DNA of 40,495 bases, taken from Chloroflexota bacterium. Its GTDB lineage: Bacteria > Chloroflexota > UBA6077 > CF-72. Each line of letters starts with the position of its first letter. The first letter of the stretch is position 1. Position numbers and translations under genes: made by a program. The notes under the pieces were generated by a model. That model saw only the letters and a program-made list of their open reading frames with translations, searched no databases and was not told the origin of the DNA. Location: NCBI GenBank assembly GCA_019247515.1, contig JAFAOS010000167.1:1-40495 (forward strand). The letters are read 5' to 3'. Below, piece by piece: positions 8,087 to 18,020 of the stretch.

Positions 8087-8905
8087 TTACGACGCCGACG
8101 TGAGCGCGCGGGTTGCCTGCAGCACCTCGCGGGCGACGTCCTTCGGATCGCGCGCCCATGCCGCCGGGTTCGGACCTTCGAAGCTCAGCGGGCCGGAGTA
8201 GGCCTTCTCCTCGAGCAGGGCGAAGACCCCCGGAAAATCCACGACACCCTGTCCGGGCGGCAGACGGTCGACCGCGTAGCCGGGTTGCAGACCGTCGCGC
8301 GGGACGTCGCTGAACTGGACGTAAGCGATTTCCTCCGGCGCGACTTCGGTAAAGCCGCGGCCAGGCCGCCCGCTGCGCTGCAAGTGGTAGGTGTCCAGCA
8401 GCAATCCGCACGCCGGCTGAGCCGCCCTCGCCAGGACCTCGCGCAGGGACTCGAGCGTATTGAACTGGGCGACTTGAGAATTGAATTCCAGGGCGAGTCG
8501 AACACCGTAGCGTGCGGCGATAGCGCCGACCTCGCAAACGCTGGCGGCCGCGCGGTCGACCTCACCGGGCTCTCGGTCCACGGGACTCATGACGATGCAG
8601 CTCCCGAGCTCGGCTGCCGCCGCGCAGCTGCGTTCAAAGGTGGCAAGCAGCTGTTCGCGTTCCGCGCCTTCGGCAAACATCCAGCCGTGGGCGACGCCGA
8701 CCGCCGAGACCGCCACACCACTCCGCCGCACGAGGTCCAGCACCTCCGCTTCAGACTGGCCCGCGGCGTCGGCCCGGTCGAAATCGAGCCGGCGGAGCTC
8801 CACCGCGTCCCAGCCGGTGCTGCGCGCGATCTCCAGCACGTCCGCCAGCGGCGTCGTGTCGAGCGACCAGGTGTGGAGCGCAAGCGGATTCTGGCTGAGT
8901 GGCAT
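8087..8905 (-). CDS. Sugar phosphate isomerase/epimerase-like TIM barrel (AP endonuclease 2 family)
   Basis: A 272-residue xylose-isomerase-like TIM-barrel protein. Visible features are ALHTWSL at the N-terminus, GWDAVELRRLDF, a strand ending LALEFNS (metal Glu near residue 140), LLLDTYHLQRSG (metal Asp/His) and a final SFEGPNP (metal Glu). These fit the divalent-metal site of sugar isomerases, epimerases and inosose dehydratases. The specific sugar cannot be assigned. The gene ends 10 bp from the convergent DUF2007-like gene. A TACACT box lies 8 nt before the ATG with no Shine-Dalgarno sequence, suggesting a leaderless or near-leaderless message. Confidence 0.82.
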   Translation of the reverse strand: MPLSQNPLALHTWSLDTTPLADVLEIARSTGWDAVELRRLDFDRADAAGQSEAEVLDLVRRSGVAVSAVGVAHGWMFAEGAEREQLLATFERSCAAAAELGSCIVMSPVDREPGEVDRAAASVCEVGAIAARYGVRLALEFNSQVAQFNTLESLREVLARAAQPACGLLLDTYHLQRSGRPGRGFTEVAPEEIAYVQFSDVPRDGLQPGYAVDRLPPGQGVVDFPGVFALLEEKAYSGPLSFEGPNPAAWARDPKDVAREVLQATRALTSAS

Positions 8906-8913
8906 GCCGGTGG

Positions 8914-8919
8914 AGTGTA
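8914..8919 (-). promoter_or_regulatory. Candidate -10 box (TACACT) of the sugar-isomerase-like gene
   Basis: On the minus strand TACACT ends 8 nt before the ATG at 8905, and no ribosome-binding site lies between. Transcription would begin at or just before the start codon. I see no clear -35 box. Similar spacing is seen for the XRE-type regulator, dodecin and the UGSC protein. Confidence 0.45.
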
Positions 8920-9063
8920 CCTGGCCCCTGGATCAGCACCAGGTTCTTCGAAAGCGTGCGCGGCCGGCCGGCTACGACAGCACTCCTCAACTTCCGCTCG
9001 TTTCGGCAATTTGAGGGAACATTCCATTGCGCCGCGGTCAGGCCGTGCCCCAGACTGCGGCGC

Positions 9064-9633
9064 ATGTCCCGAAAAACCCAGGCTCTCTCGCCCAGACAAC
9101 AGGCGATGGTCGAGCTGTGGGACAGGCACATGCAGCACGAGTTCGAGAGCCATAGCGTCCAGGACACCATGGACACTATGGTCGAGTTCCCGATCAATGT
9201 GAACGTCCCGGTGATGACTGGCGGCGCCGGCTATCAGCAAGTCCAGCGCTACTACGCGGAGCACTTCATTCCGAAAAACCCGCCCGACGCACAGATTACG
9301 CTGGTTTCGCGCACGGTTGGCGCCGACCGCATCGTCGACGAGATGGTCATGCGCTTCACCCATTCACTCCAGATGGACTGGATGCTGCCCGGTATCGAGC
9401 CTACTGGCAAAACCGTCGAGGTGGCGATCGTCGCCATCGTGCAGTTCGAAGATGGGCTCATCGCCTCAGAGCACATCTACTGGGATCAGGCGTCTGTCCT
9501 GGTCCAGATCGGCGCGCTCGACGCGGGTCAGCTTCCTGTCATCGGCGCGGACAGCGCTCGCAAGGTGCTTGACCCGCTGGCGCTGCCGACGAATGAGTTG
9601 ATCACGCGAGCGTCAGGGCCGCAACGTGCGTAG
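9064..9633 (+). CDS. SnoaL-like / NTF2-fold protein
   Basis: A 189-residue protein of the SnoaL-like ester-cyclase/NTF2 fold type. It has the pattern of a small alpha+beta cone: helices with HMQHEFESHSVQDTM, a YYAEHF helix, and strands DEMVMRFTH, VEVAIVAIVQFEDGLIASEHIYWDQASVL. The segment 'GLIASEHIYWDQASVLVQIG' is characteristic of a subgroup often seen beside dienelactone-hydrolase-like genes. No catalytic function can be assigned. I chose the ATG at 9064 because similarity begins there; upstream in-frame codons give low-complexity protein. The gene overlaps the end of the convergent regulator gene by 21 bp. Confidence 0.72.
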   Translation: MSRKTQALSPRQQAMVELWDRHMQHEFESHSVQDTMDTMVEFPINVNVPVMTGGAGYQQVQRYYAEHFIPKNPPDAQITLVSRTVGADRIVDEMVMRFTHSLQMDWMLPGIEPTGKTVEVAIVAIVQFEDGLIASEHIYWDQASVLVQIGALDAGQLPVIGADSARKVLDPLALPTNELITRASGPQRA

Positions 9634-12129
9634 CGCCAGCGCGATTGCATCCTCGAGGGTCAGCCGGGCGCCTGCCTCCCACGCCGCGGTGAAGGCGTGC
9701 TCGCCCAGCGCGGCGCGCAGCGCGCTCGGGTCCTCGTCGGCGCCTGGCACCGCCGACAAAGTCCACAGCGTAAGGGAGCGACCGACGTGCTCTGCGCGGC
9801 TGGCCGCTTCGGCGGCCAGCAGTTGCGTCGCGGACGCCGGCGCGCCGAGGCTGGCAACGACGCGGGCAGCGACGCGCAGCGGCCACAGCGCGTCGGCCTG
9901 ACGTCCGGAATCGCGCACCATCTCCAGGCTCACGCAGGTGTGGCGGACCGCCGCCTCCTGGTCGCCTTCGCCGAGCGCCAGTTGTGCCAGCTGGCGATGC
10001 GCCTTCTCCATGTGCATCCGGTAGTCGATCGCCTCACTCAACGCCTCGGCCTCATTCAGCAACGCGGCGGCCGAGGCGCGTTCCGCGCGCGCCAGGCGCA
10101 GTCCACCCAGCCGAAGCAGCACGTTGGCCTCGGAGGAGACGTCACCCGCCTGCCGCGCGAACGACAGGGCCTCCGTGTACAACTGCTCGGCCGTCGCCAG
10201 GTCGCCACTGCGCTCGGGCACGATGCCCAGGAACGCCAGCGCCAGAGCCAGCTCCCGCCAGTCGCCGGCGGCGCGAGCTAACGCGGCCGCCTCCTCGAGC
10301 GCCTCGCGCGCGAGCGGCAGGTCGCTGGCATACAGCGCGAGATGCCGCAGAGCCAGTGTTAGCACGTGCTGGTCGCTTTGCTGGCGCGCGACCGCCACCG
10401 CCTCGCGCAGGCGCGCCTCGCCAGTCGCCGGTTGGCCGTGCAGGAACTCCACTTGCCCCGACCAGTTCAGGAGCACGGCTCGTTCGGTCGAGACGCTGCC
10501 GGTGTCGCGCGCCAGCGCGTCGCTGAACCAGGCACGCGCCTCGGGTCCCGGCGCGCAGGTGTTCAGGTATCGACCCAGCGCCGCGGCCAGCCGCAGCTCG
10601 AGTGTGGCGCCGTCGGGGGCCTGGTGACTCCACGCCCGCACCGCGCGCAGATTGTCCAGCTCCTCGGTCAACAGCCGAAATCCCTCGACCTGGCCGGGAC
10701 CCGTCAGCTCCCGCATGGCGGCTTCGGCCATGTCGACGTACCAGTCGGAATGGCGACGGCGGACGAGGTCGGCCTCGCCGCTAGCGACCAGTTGCTGCTC
10801 GGCGAATTCGCGGACGGTCTCCAGCATGGCCACCCGTGGTCTGGCGTGAGCGCTTTGCTCACCCTGCACCTGGATGAGACTGCTCTCCAGCAGCGTCTGC
10901 AGGACTTCGAGCACGTCCTCGGCTGGCAAACCGTCGTCGACGCACACCGCCTCGACCGCCTCGATCGGGCCGCCGCCAACAAAGACCGCCAGGCGCCGAA
11001 ACAAGGTCTGCTCGGCTGGTCCGAGCAGGTCGTGACTCCAGGCCAGCGTGTCTCGCAAGGTGCGCTGGCGCTCCGGCTGATCGCGCATACCACCCGTCAG
11101 CACCGGTAGCCGGCGCTCCAGCCGACGCAGCAGGGCTTCCGGTCGCACCAGCTGCACGCGGGCGGCGGCCAGCTCGAGTGCCAGTGGGATGCCGTCTATC
11201 TGTCGGCACACTCCGGCGACGGCGTCCACGTTGCCGGTATCCAGGGTGAACTCCGGCACGACCGCCTGGGCGCGCTCGACAAACAACCGCACCGCGGGCG
11301 ATGCGGCGGCGGATTCGAACGTGTGGTTCGGGCCCCTCGGCGGAGTCGGCAACGGCGCGACCGGGAAGCGATGCTCGCTGAGCAGACGCAGCGCGGTGCG
11401 GCTGGTGACCACGACCGCGACCAGCGGACAGTTTGCCAGCAGTTCGGGCAGGAGTGGCGCGGAAGCCGTCAGCTGCTCGAAGTTGTCGAGCACCAGCAGC
11501 AGCTGACGTGACTCCAGATGCGTGAGCACCAGCTCCCAGGCGCCGCGACCGCCGCCCAGGCCGAGCCCGAGGGCGCGCGCAACCGTGTCCGGGACCAGGC
11601 GATGGTCGCGGATGGGGGCCAGGTCGACGAACGCCACCCCATCGGCATAGGCGTCGGACAGGCGGGCGGCGACGGCGACTGCCAGGCGCGTCTTGCCCAC
11701 GCCGCCGGGCCCGGTCATGTTCAGCAGACGCGTCGCGGGCGCGGGCGGGGCGAGCAGCGCGGCCGCCGAGGCAACTTCGGCATCGCGCCCGATCAGGGTC
11801 GTCGGACCGACCGGCAGCGTACTTACCGACCACGCTGCTTCGGAGGCTGGCCTGGCCGTTGCGCGAGCGGCGGGAGGTCTGGGCGCAGCCACCGTCTCGA
11901 TGAACGCGGCGCGCTGGTCTTGCGAGAGCTCGAGAGCCTCGGCCAGGACGCGCAAGGTATTGGGGTACGGTCTGCGACGCAGACCCTCCTCCAGCGCGCT
12001 GATGGTGGCCACGCTGACGCCGGCGCGCTCGGCCAGGCGTTCCTGGGTCAGCCCGGCCCGCAGGCGCAGGCGGCGCAACTCCGCTCCGAATGGCGCGGTC
12101 GCCCCGGGCCGGGGTTCCGCCGCTGCCAT
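9613..12129 (-). CDS. XRE-family regulator with NB-ARC-like ATPase and TPR-like tail (STAND type)
   Basis: An 838-residue cytoplasmic regulator. Residues 14-68 form a Cro/CI helix-turn-helix (LTQERLAERAGVSVATISALEEG). The ATPase follows, with Walker A GPGGVGKT at 140-147 and Walker B LLLVLDNFEQL at 210-220, then the family segment TSRTALRLLSEHRFPVAPL. The rest is helical TPR-like repeats (for example ALALAFLGIVPERSGDLATAEQLY). In such STAND proteins nucleotide binding and a ligand or partner on the TPR region control DNA binding. The ligand is unknown. TACACT lies 6 nt before the ATG, suggesting a leaderless start. It is divergent from the LuxR-type ATPase regulator, with 40 bp between start codons. 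Confidence 0.88.
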   Translation of the reverse strand: MAAAEPRPGATAPFGAELRRLRLRAGLTQERLAERAGVSVATISALEEGLRRRPYPNTLRVLAEALELSQDQRAAFIETVAAPRPPAARATARPASEAAWSVSTLPVGPTTLIGRDAEVASAAALLAPPAPATRLLNMTGPGGVGKTRLAVAVAARLSDAYADGVAFVDLAPIRDHRLVPDTVARALGLGLGGGRGAWELVLTHLESRQLLLVLDNFEQLTASAPLLPELLANCPLVAVVVTSRTALRLLSEHRFPVAPLPTPPRGPNHTFESAAASPAVRLFVERAQAVVPEFTLDTGNVDAVAGVCRQIDGIPLALELAAARVQLVRPEALLRRLERRLPVLTGGMRDQPERQRTLRDTLAWSHDLLGPAEQTLFRRLAVFVGGGPIEAVEAVCVDDGLPAEDVLEVLQTLLESSLIQVQGEQSAHARPRVAMLETVREFAEQQLVASGEADLVRRRHSDWYVDMAEAAMRELTGPGQVEGFRLLTEELDNLRAVRAWSHQAPDGATLELRLAAALGRYLNTCAPGPEARAWFSDALARDTGSVSTERAVLLNWSGQVEFLHGQPATGEARLREAVAVARQQSDQHVLTLALRHLALYASDLPLAREALEEAAALARAAGDWRELALALAFLGIVPERSGDLATAEQLYTEALSFARQAGDVSSEANVLLRLGGLRLARAERASAAALLNEAEALSEAIDYRMHMEKAHRQLAQLALGEGDQEAAVRHTCVSLEMVRDSGRQADALWPLRVAARVVASLGAPASATQLLAAEAASRAEHVGRSLTLWTLSAVPGADEDPSALRAALGEHAFTAAWEAGARLTLEDAIALALRTLRP

Positions 12130-12135
12130 GTGGGC

Positions 12136-12141
12136 AGTGTA
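12136..12141 (-). promoter_or_regulatory. Candidate -10 box (TACACT) of the XRE-type regulator
   Basis: On the minus strand TACACT is followed by six bases and then the ATG at 12129. No Shine-Dalgarno sequence fits in that space. The 40-bp divergent gap must hold both promoters, so the two regulators are probably transcribed from overlapping sites. Confidence 0.45.
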
Positions 12142-12149
12142 AACCCCCT

Positions 12150-12155
12150 TATACT
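12150..12155 (+). promoter_or_regulatory. Candidate -10 box (TATACT) of the LuxR-type regulator
   Basis: TATACT lies 14 nt before the ATG at 12170, giving a predicted leader of only about 8 nt without a ribosome-binding site. It matches the sigma70-type -10 consensus in 5 of 6 positions. No convincing -35 box is present. Confidence 0.4.
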
Positions 12156-12169
12156 TCCCTTAGATCGCG

Positions 12170-14755
12170 ATGGGCCTGCTGGACCGCGACGCGGCGCTGG
12201 GGGATCTCGAGATGGCGCTGGCGGACGCGGTGCGCGGTGCGGGGCGGGTCGTCCTGGTGCGCGGCGAGGCTGGCATCGGCAAGACCGCCCTGGTCGAGCA
12301 CTTCGTCGCTCAGGCGCGCCCCGGCGTGCGCGTGCTCTGGGGCGGATGCCACGCGCTCCTGACCCCACGCCCCCTCGGGCCACTCCACGACATCGCCCAA
12401 CAGGTCGGCGGCACGCTGGAAGAGGTCCTCGCGGCGGGGGCGCGGCCCGGCGTGGTCTTCAGCGTGATGCTGGCCGAGCTGCAGAGGCCAGTGATCGTCG
12501 TCGTGGAGGACGTCCACTGGGCGGACGACGCCACGCTCGACGTCCTGCGTTACCTGAGTCGTCGCATCGGCCGCACCTCCGCGGTCCTCCTGCTGACCTG
12601 CAGGGATGACGAGGTCGGGCTCGCGCCCGCGCTGCGCTCGCTCGTGGGGGATGTCGCCTCCTCGACCACCGCGCTGCGTGTCGACCTGCCGCCGCTGAGC
12701 GAAGGGGCCGTCGAAGTGCTGGTCGGCCAGCGCCAGATCGACGCCACGGCGCTCCACCGACAGACGGGCGGCAACCCCTTTTTCGTGACCGAGATCCTGG
12801 CCGGCAGCGGCCTCGGCCTGCCGCTGAGCATTCGCGACGCGGTGCTGGGGCGAGTCGCGCGGCTGTCGACGTCGGGCGTGGCGCTGGTAGAGGCGGCGGC
12901 AATCGCCGGACCTCGCATCGAGTGCTGGCTGCTGGAGGCGATCCTGCCGGACGACTTCAGCAGCATCGAGGAATGCCTGGGCGGGGGCATGCTGGTCGAG
13001 CACGCCGACGTGCTCGGGTTCCGGCACGAGCTGGCACGGCAGGCGGTCCTGGACTCGATTCCGTCGGTACGCCGGGCGCGGCTGCACCGTCTGGTGTTGG
13101 GCGCGCTCGAGGGTGCGCCAGGCGGACGTGCCGACCTCACGCGACTGGCGCACCACGCGGAGGGCGCGCGCGACGATCGCGCGATCCTCGAATACGTGCC
13201 GGCCGCCGCGCGCAGGGCCTCAACCGCCGGCGCGCACCGCGCCGCGGCCGACCTGCTCGCCAGCGGTGTGCAAAGTGCGGGCAGACTGCCGGACATCGAG
13301 GTTGCCGCCTTGCTCGAGGCGCACGCCATGGAGTGCTATCACGTCGCCGACATGCCCGCCGCGATCGCCTCGTGGCGCCGGGCGATCGACCTCTGGCGTG
13401 AAGCTGGCGACCGGCTCAGGCAGGGCATGAATCTGGCCGTGCTGGCCGCGGCGCTGGCCTCCGCCGGCCAGCGCCAGGAAGCGCGGCAGGCCAATCACGG
13501 GGCGATCGACCTGCTCTCGACGCTTCCGCCGGGTCGCGAGCTGGCGCTGGCGTACGGTACGCAAGCCATCCTGCACCAGTACAACCAGGAGCTGTCGGAC
13601 GCCATCGTGCTCGCCGGACGGGCCATCGCGCTGGCGGAACAGACCGGCAGCACCCAGGTCCTGGTCAACGCCTACGACACGCTGGGCATGTCGTCGATGT
13701 TCCTGGACTACGAGCGCGGGCGCGGGTATCTCGAACACGCCCGGGCTCTCGCTCAGGAGGCGGGTCTCGACGCCGAGGTCGCCCGCGCGTACGGCGACCT
13801 CGGCGCGGTTTCCGTGGCGTTGTTCCATCTGGATCAGGCTGAACGATTCCTGGCCGACGGCCTGAGCTTCACCGCGGATCGCGACCTCGATCGAACGCGC
13901 CTGTACATGCTCGCCTGGCAGTCTGCCGCGCACCTGTACCGCGGGCGCTGGGACGAGGCTGAACGCAGCGCGGTCGAGGTCCTCGCCAGGCCAGCCTCCA
14001 GCAGCGCGCGGGTGATCGCGGAGTTGACGCTGGGTCGGCTGGAGGCACGTCGGGGTGACGCCGGCCTGCCTTCGGCGCGCCTGGACCAGGCGCTGGCCAT
14101 GGCCGGTGCGCCCGAAGAGCTGCGATTGATTGGACCGGTGCGCGCCGCGCGGGCCGAGGCATTCGCACTCTACGGCGACCCGGCCGCGTCGTGCGCCGAG
14201 GCGAACGCGGTGTACGACAACGCCCTTCAGAAACGATATGTGTGGCTGGCCGGTGAGCTGGCCTACTGGCGCTGGCGGGCGGGGGCCGCCGATCGTCCAC
14301 CTGACTGGATCGCCCGCCCATTCGCGCTTCAGATCGCTGGTGATTGGCGCGGCGCCGCCGCGGCGTGGCGCGCGCTGGGGTGTCCGTATGAAGAGGCGCG
14401 GGCGCTGGCCGACGGTGATCACGTCGCCCAGGAGCAAGCCCTGGTTGCCTTCGACCAGTTGGGCGCGCGACCCGCGGCAGCCGACCTGCGACGCGCAATG
14501 CGGGTCCGCGGCGTGCGGCGGGTGCCGCGCGGGCCGCGGCCCACGACGCGCGCGAACCGGTTCGGACTCACCAGCCGCCAGCTGGAGATCCTGGGTTTGC
14601 TGGCTCAGGGCTTCACCAATGCCGAGATCGCCCGGCGTATGTCGATTGCACCCAAAACCGCCGAGCACCACGTCGCGGCCGTGCTGGCAAAACTGGACGT
14701 CGTGTCGCGCCAGGACGCGGTGCGCTTTGGCCGCGACCAGCAGTTGATCGCCTGA
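12170..14755 (+). CDS. LuxR-family regulator with N-terminal AAA ATPase (MalT-like, STAND type)
   Basis: An 861-residue protein. The N-terminal ATPase has Walker A GEAGIGKT at 32-39 and Walker B VIVVVEDVHWADD at 108-120, and the GGNPFFVTEIL segment common to this class. A long middle region is made of TPR-like helices. The last 65 residues are a LuxR helix-turn-helix (LTSRQLEILGLLAQGFTNAEIARRM, then KTAEHHVAAVLAKL). There is no receiver domain, so control is likely through nucleotide and an inducer or partner on the TPR region, as in MalT. The target genes are unknown; the divergent XRE-type regulator is the nearest candidate. Confidence 0.9.
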   Translation: MGLLDRDAALGDLEMALADAVRGAGRVVLVRGEAGIGKTALVEHFVAQARPGVRVLWGGCHALLTPRPLGPLHDIAQQVGGTLEEVLAAGARPGVVFSVMLAELQRPVIVVVEDVHWADDATLDVLRYLSRRIGRTSAVLLLTCRDDEVGLAPALRSLVGDVASSTTALRVDLPPLSEGAVEVLVGQRQIDATALHRQTGGNPFFVTEILAGSGLGLPLSIRDAVLGRVARLSTSGVALVEAAAIAGPRIECWLLEAILPDDFSSIEECLGGGMLVEHADVLGFRHELARQAVLDSIPSVRRARLHRLVLGALEGAPGGRADLTRLAHHAEGARDDRAILEYVPAAARRASTAGAHRAAADLLASGVQSAGRLPDIEVAALLEAHAMECYHVADMPAAIASWRRAIDLWREAGDRLRQGMNLAVLAAALASAGQRQEARQANHGAIDLLSTLPPGRELALAYGTQAILHQYNQELSDAIVLAGRAIALAEQTGSTQVLVNAYDTLGMSSMFLDYERGRGYLEHARALAQEAGLDAEVARAYGDLGAVSVALFHLDQAERFLADGLSFTADRDLDRTRLYMLAWQSAAHLYRGRWDEAERSAVEVLARPASSSARVIAELTLGRLEARRGDAGLPSARLDQALAMAGAPEELRLIGPVRAARAEAFALYGDPAASCAEANAVYDNALQKRYVWLAGELAYWRWRAGAADRPPDWIARPFALQIAGDWRGAAAAWRALGCPYEEARALADGDHVAQEQALVAFDQLGARPAAADLRRAMRVRGVRRVPRGPRPTTRANRFGLTSRQLEILGLLAQGFTNAEIARRMSIAPKTAEHHVAAVLAKLDVVSRQDAVRFGRDQQLIA

Positions 14756-14859
14756 GCCGTTACAGACCGCAATCGCGAATGGCAGCGGCTGTGAGTGGCG
14801 GTGTGTGCATACTTCGAACGAGCAGTGCTCACATCCGGGAACGGAGATCACCCTATCCT

Positions 14860-15357
14860 ATGCAATCGTCGACAACCTCGAGCTCAGGTGGCGCCGTCCG
14901 CTACGTTCAGGCCGACTGGCTCTCCGCGCACATCTTCAATCCGCTGGTCAGGACCTTCACCGGCTGGGGCATCAGCCTCTACGGCTCGCGCATCCTGGCC
15001 GTTCGCGGCCGCGCTTCGGGCCAGGTGCGCACCACCGTCGTCAATCCGCTCGACCATGCTGGCGCGCGCTACCTGGTCGCGCCACGCGGCACCACCCAGT
15101 GGGTGCGCAACCTGCGCGTCAGCCAGACGGCCGAGCTGCGCCTCGGGCGTCATCGCGAGACCGTGCACGCGACCGAGCTTGCCGACGCCGACAAGATCCA
15201 GGTCCTGCGCGCGTACCTGCGGCGCTGGCGATGGGAAGTCGGCCAGTTCTTCCAGGGCGTCGGACCGGACGCGCCCGACAGTGAGCTCGCCCGCATCGCG
15301 CCCGAATATCCCGTCTTCAGGCTGGCCCCGCCAGGTAGCCCTCGTGCAGCTCGGTAA
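14860..15357 (+). CDS. Nitroreductase/deazaflavin-dependent oxidoreductase (Ddn-like, DUF385)
   Basis: A 165-residue split-barrel protein like the F420-dependent nitroreductases of actinobacteria and chloroflexi. The family pattern is visible: GISLYGSRILAVRGRASGQVRTTVVNPL, then GARYLVAPRGTTQWVRNLRVSQTAELRLG. The Arg/Lys-rich 'RGRxSGxxRTT' loop contacts the cofactor phosphate. It probably binds F420 (or FMN) and reduces small organic substrates in the cytoplasm. The ATG at 14860 has GGAG about 13 nt upstream. Its end overlaps the convergent isochorismatase-like gene by 41 bp. Confidence 0.83.
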   Translation: MQSSTTSSSGGAVRYVQADWLSAHIFNPLVRTFTGWGISLYGSRILAVRGRASGQVRTTVVNPLDHAGARYLVAPRGTTQWVRNLRVSQTAELRLGRHRETVHATELADADKIQVLRAYLRRWRWEVGQFFQGVGPDAPDSELARIAPEYPVFRLAPPGSPRAAR

Positions 15358-15850
15358 GTCTCAGCTGGTGCGGACCGATATTGCGGCTCAGGATGGCCAG
15401 ACCGGCCAGGTGCGCCTGAAGCCCGGCGGTGCTGGCGCAGCAATCCACCAGCACGATGGGTTCGATGCCCAGGTCGAAGATGTCCATGGCAATCTTCAGC
15501 ACGCACATATCGGTGTCGAGACCCACGATGCTGATCTGCGGCCAGGCTTCGGATCGCAACCGCTCTGAGAGCGCATCGGGCAGGCCGGTCAGACCGTGCT
15601 TGTCGAAGACCGTCTGAGCGGACGCGTGCGTCTGGAGCTCCTCGACGATCTCGGTTTCGGGCGGCTCGGCGCACGCGTTCCAGTCGAGCAACGTGCGATA
15701 CGGCGAAGCGTCGGAGTTGACGAACCGCGTGAACAGGACCGGTGCGTGGCTCTGTGAGTCGATCACCTGTCGAATTCGGGCGGGGACGTGGCGTGTGAAC
15801 TCGTTGATGAAGCCGCGCTGCACGTCCACGACGAGTAAAGGCTCAGGCAC
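15317..15850 (-). CDS. Isochorismatase-like cysteine hydrolase
   Basis: A 177-residue protein of the cysteine hydrolase (isochorismatase/nicotinamidase) family. The catalytic triad is complete: Asp9 in VVDVQRGF, Lys84 in FDKHG and Cys116 in GLDTDMC. The members hydrolyse amides such as nicotinamide or N-carbamoyl compounds, or enol ethers such as isochorismate. The substrate cannot be told. I chose GTG at 15850, just before PEPLLVVDVQ; the frame is open further upstream but the extension runs through the divergent lipoprotein gene. TATAAC lies 10 nt before the GTG, so this gene may also be leaderless. Confidence 0.82.
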   Translation of the reverse strand: MPEPLLVVDVQRGFINEFTRHVPARIRQVIDSQSHAPVLFTRFVNSDASPYRTLLDWNACAEPPETEIVEELQTHASAQTVFDKHGLTGLPDALSERLRSEAWPQISIVGLDTDMCVLKIAMDIFDLGIEPIVLVDCCASTAGLQAHLAGLAILSRNIGPHQLRLTELHEGYLAGPA

Positions 15851-15927
15851 GCTTGTTCGAGTTATAGCAACCTGATCGCGGTCCAGATTCTGCAACCCCT
15901 CGACTGGCAGGGTATCTGGAGACCAGC

Positions 15928-16440
15928 ATGTCACAGTCAACAACGCGTATCCGTCTGATGGCCGCCGCCGCGGCAATGTCCCTCGGGCTAGTGGCCGCCT
16001 GCACGGGCACCGCATCGACACCGGCGAACGTCCCCAGCGCGCCCACTCAGCAGGCAGTCGCCACCGGCGTCGCGACCAGCGTCGCTCCCGTGGCCGCGAC
16101 GGTGACGGCCGCATCGCCCGTGCGCGTGACGGGCGCACAACTTGCCAGCAATGACGCGAAGATCACGTTGCAGAACACCAGCACCCAGGCGGTCGACCTG
16201 GCGGGCTGGTCGCTGCGGGTCGGCAATGCCACCGCGCAGTTGCCGCAGGGCACGAATGTTGGGCCGTCCCAGAGCGTGACGCTGCATACGGCCGCCGGCA
16301 CGAGCACCGCCGCCGACGTCTTTCTGGGGCAGAACGCCCAGGCGCTGGTGAGTCAGATCCAGCCCGGAGCGATGGTTGCGCTCGACAACCCGTCAGGAGG
16401 CACCGTGAGCAGCTTCGTGGTGCCAAGTGGCAGTGGGTAG
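15928..16440 (+). CDS. Lipoprotein with lamin-tail (LTD-like) domain
   Basis: A 170-residue exported protein. An Arg-containing n-region, a hydrophobic core (MAAAAAMSLGLV) and the lipobox LVAAC put the lipid-modified Cys at position 25. A Thr/Ala/Pro linker to about residue 65 follows. Residues 66-170 resemble a lamin-tail immunoglobulin-like domain: ITLQNTSTQAVDLAGWSLRVG, LPQGTNVGPSQSVTLHTAAG, DVFLG, and GAMVALDNPSGGTVSSF. Such domains bind ligands or DNA at the cell surface, but the target here is unknown. GGAGA lies just upstream of the ATG. The stop codon abuts the stop of the convergent permease gene. Confidence 0.82.
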   Translation: MSQSTTRIRLMAAAAAMSLGLVAACTGTASTPANVPSAPTQQAVATGVATSVAPVAATVTAASPVRVTGAQLASNDAKITLQNTSTQAVDLAGWSLRVGNATAQLPQGTNVGPSQSVTLHTAAGTSTAADVFLGQNAQALVSQIQPGAMVALDNPSGGTVSSFVVPSGSG

Positions 16441-17715
<1,275 letters not shown>

Positions 17716-18020
17716 GTCCGGTGCACTCAGTATTCGAGCAGCACCTTGGAGACGGCTGAGAACGGCCTATGACCGACTTCTCATCGTATTCTCACGCTGC
17801 GCTTGCAGACTTGGTGCATGGACGAGACACAGCCCGCTGACCTGCGGCGATCGCCCGCCGGTCGCCCTATCCGCACGATAGGTCGCGAAGAACGAGACCC
17901 AGGTGAGCCCAGGGTGCTCCCTCTCCCAGAGGGAGAGGGTTGGGGTGAGGGGCCCTCACAGGCGCTTCGCGCGACCTCTCCCAGAGGGAGAGGTGGTCGC
18001 AGTTCGGTAAAATAGTCGGC
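17716..18020. repeat. 305-bp gap with dispersed CCCTCTCCC hairpins and a TTCTCA repeat
   Basis: The gap between the divergent permease and UGSC genes has three parts. Near the permease, TTCTCA occurs twice with an 11-bp period (17778-17783 and 17789-17794). At 17919-17939 there is a perfect 9-bp-stem hairpin, CCCTCTCCC-AGA-GGGAGAGGG; at 17945-17959 the palindrome GTGAGGG-G-CCCTCAC; and at 17974-17994 a second copy of the hairpin with ACCTCTCCC arms. At 18008-18013 is a candidate -10 box for the UGSC gene. The segment GAGAGGGyTGGGGTGAGGG is shared with 27012-27054, showing a dispersed repeat family. I see no credible gene in this gap. Confidence 0.75.
18008..18013 (+). promoter_or_regulatory. 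Candidate -10 box (TAAAAT) of the UGSC selenoprotein gene
   Basis: TAAAAT ends 7 nt before the ATG at 18021 and no Shine-Dalgarno sequence is present between them. This spacing predicts a leaderless message. An upstream -35 element is not obvious; the second CCCTCTCCC hairpin lies just ahead of it. Confidence 0.45.

Noticed and set aside
17803-18015. Small gene in the permease/UGSC gap
   Set aside because: The frame is made of the dispersed CCCTCTCCC repeat and encodes the Pro/Gly-rich peptide typical of that repeat.
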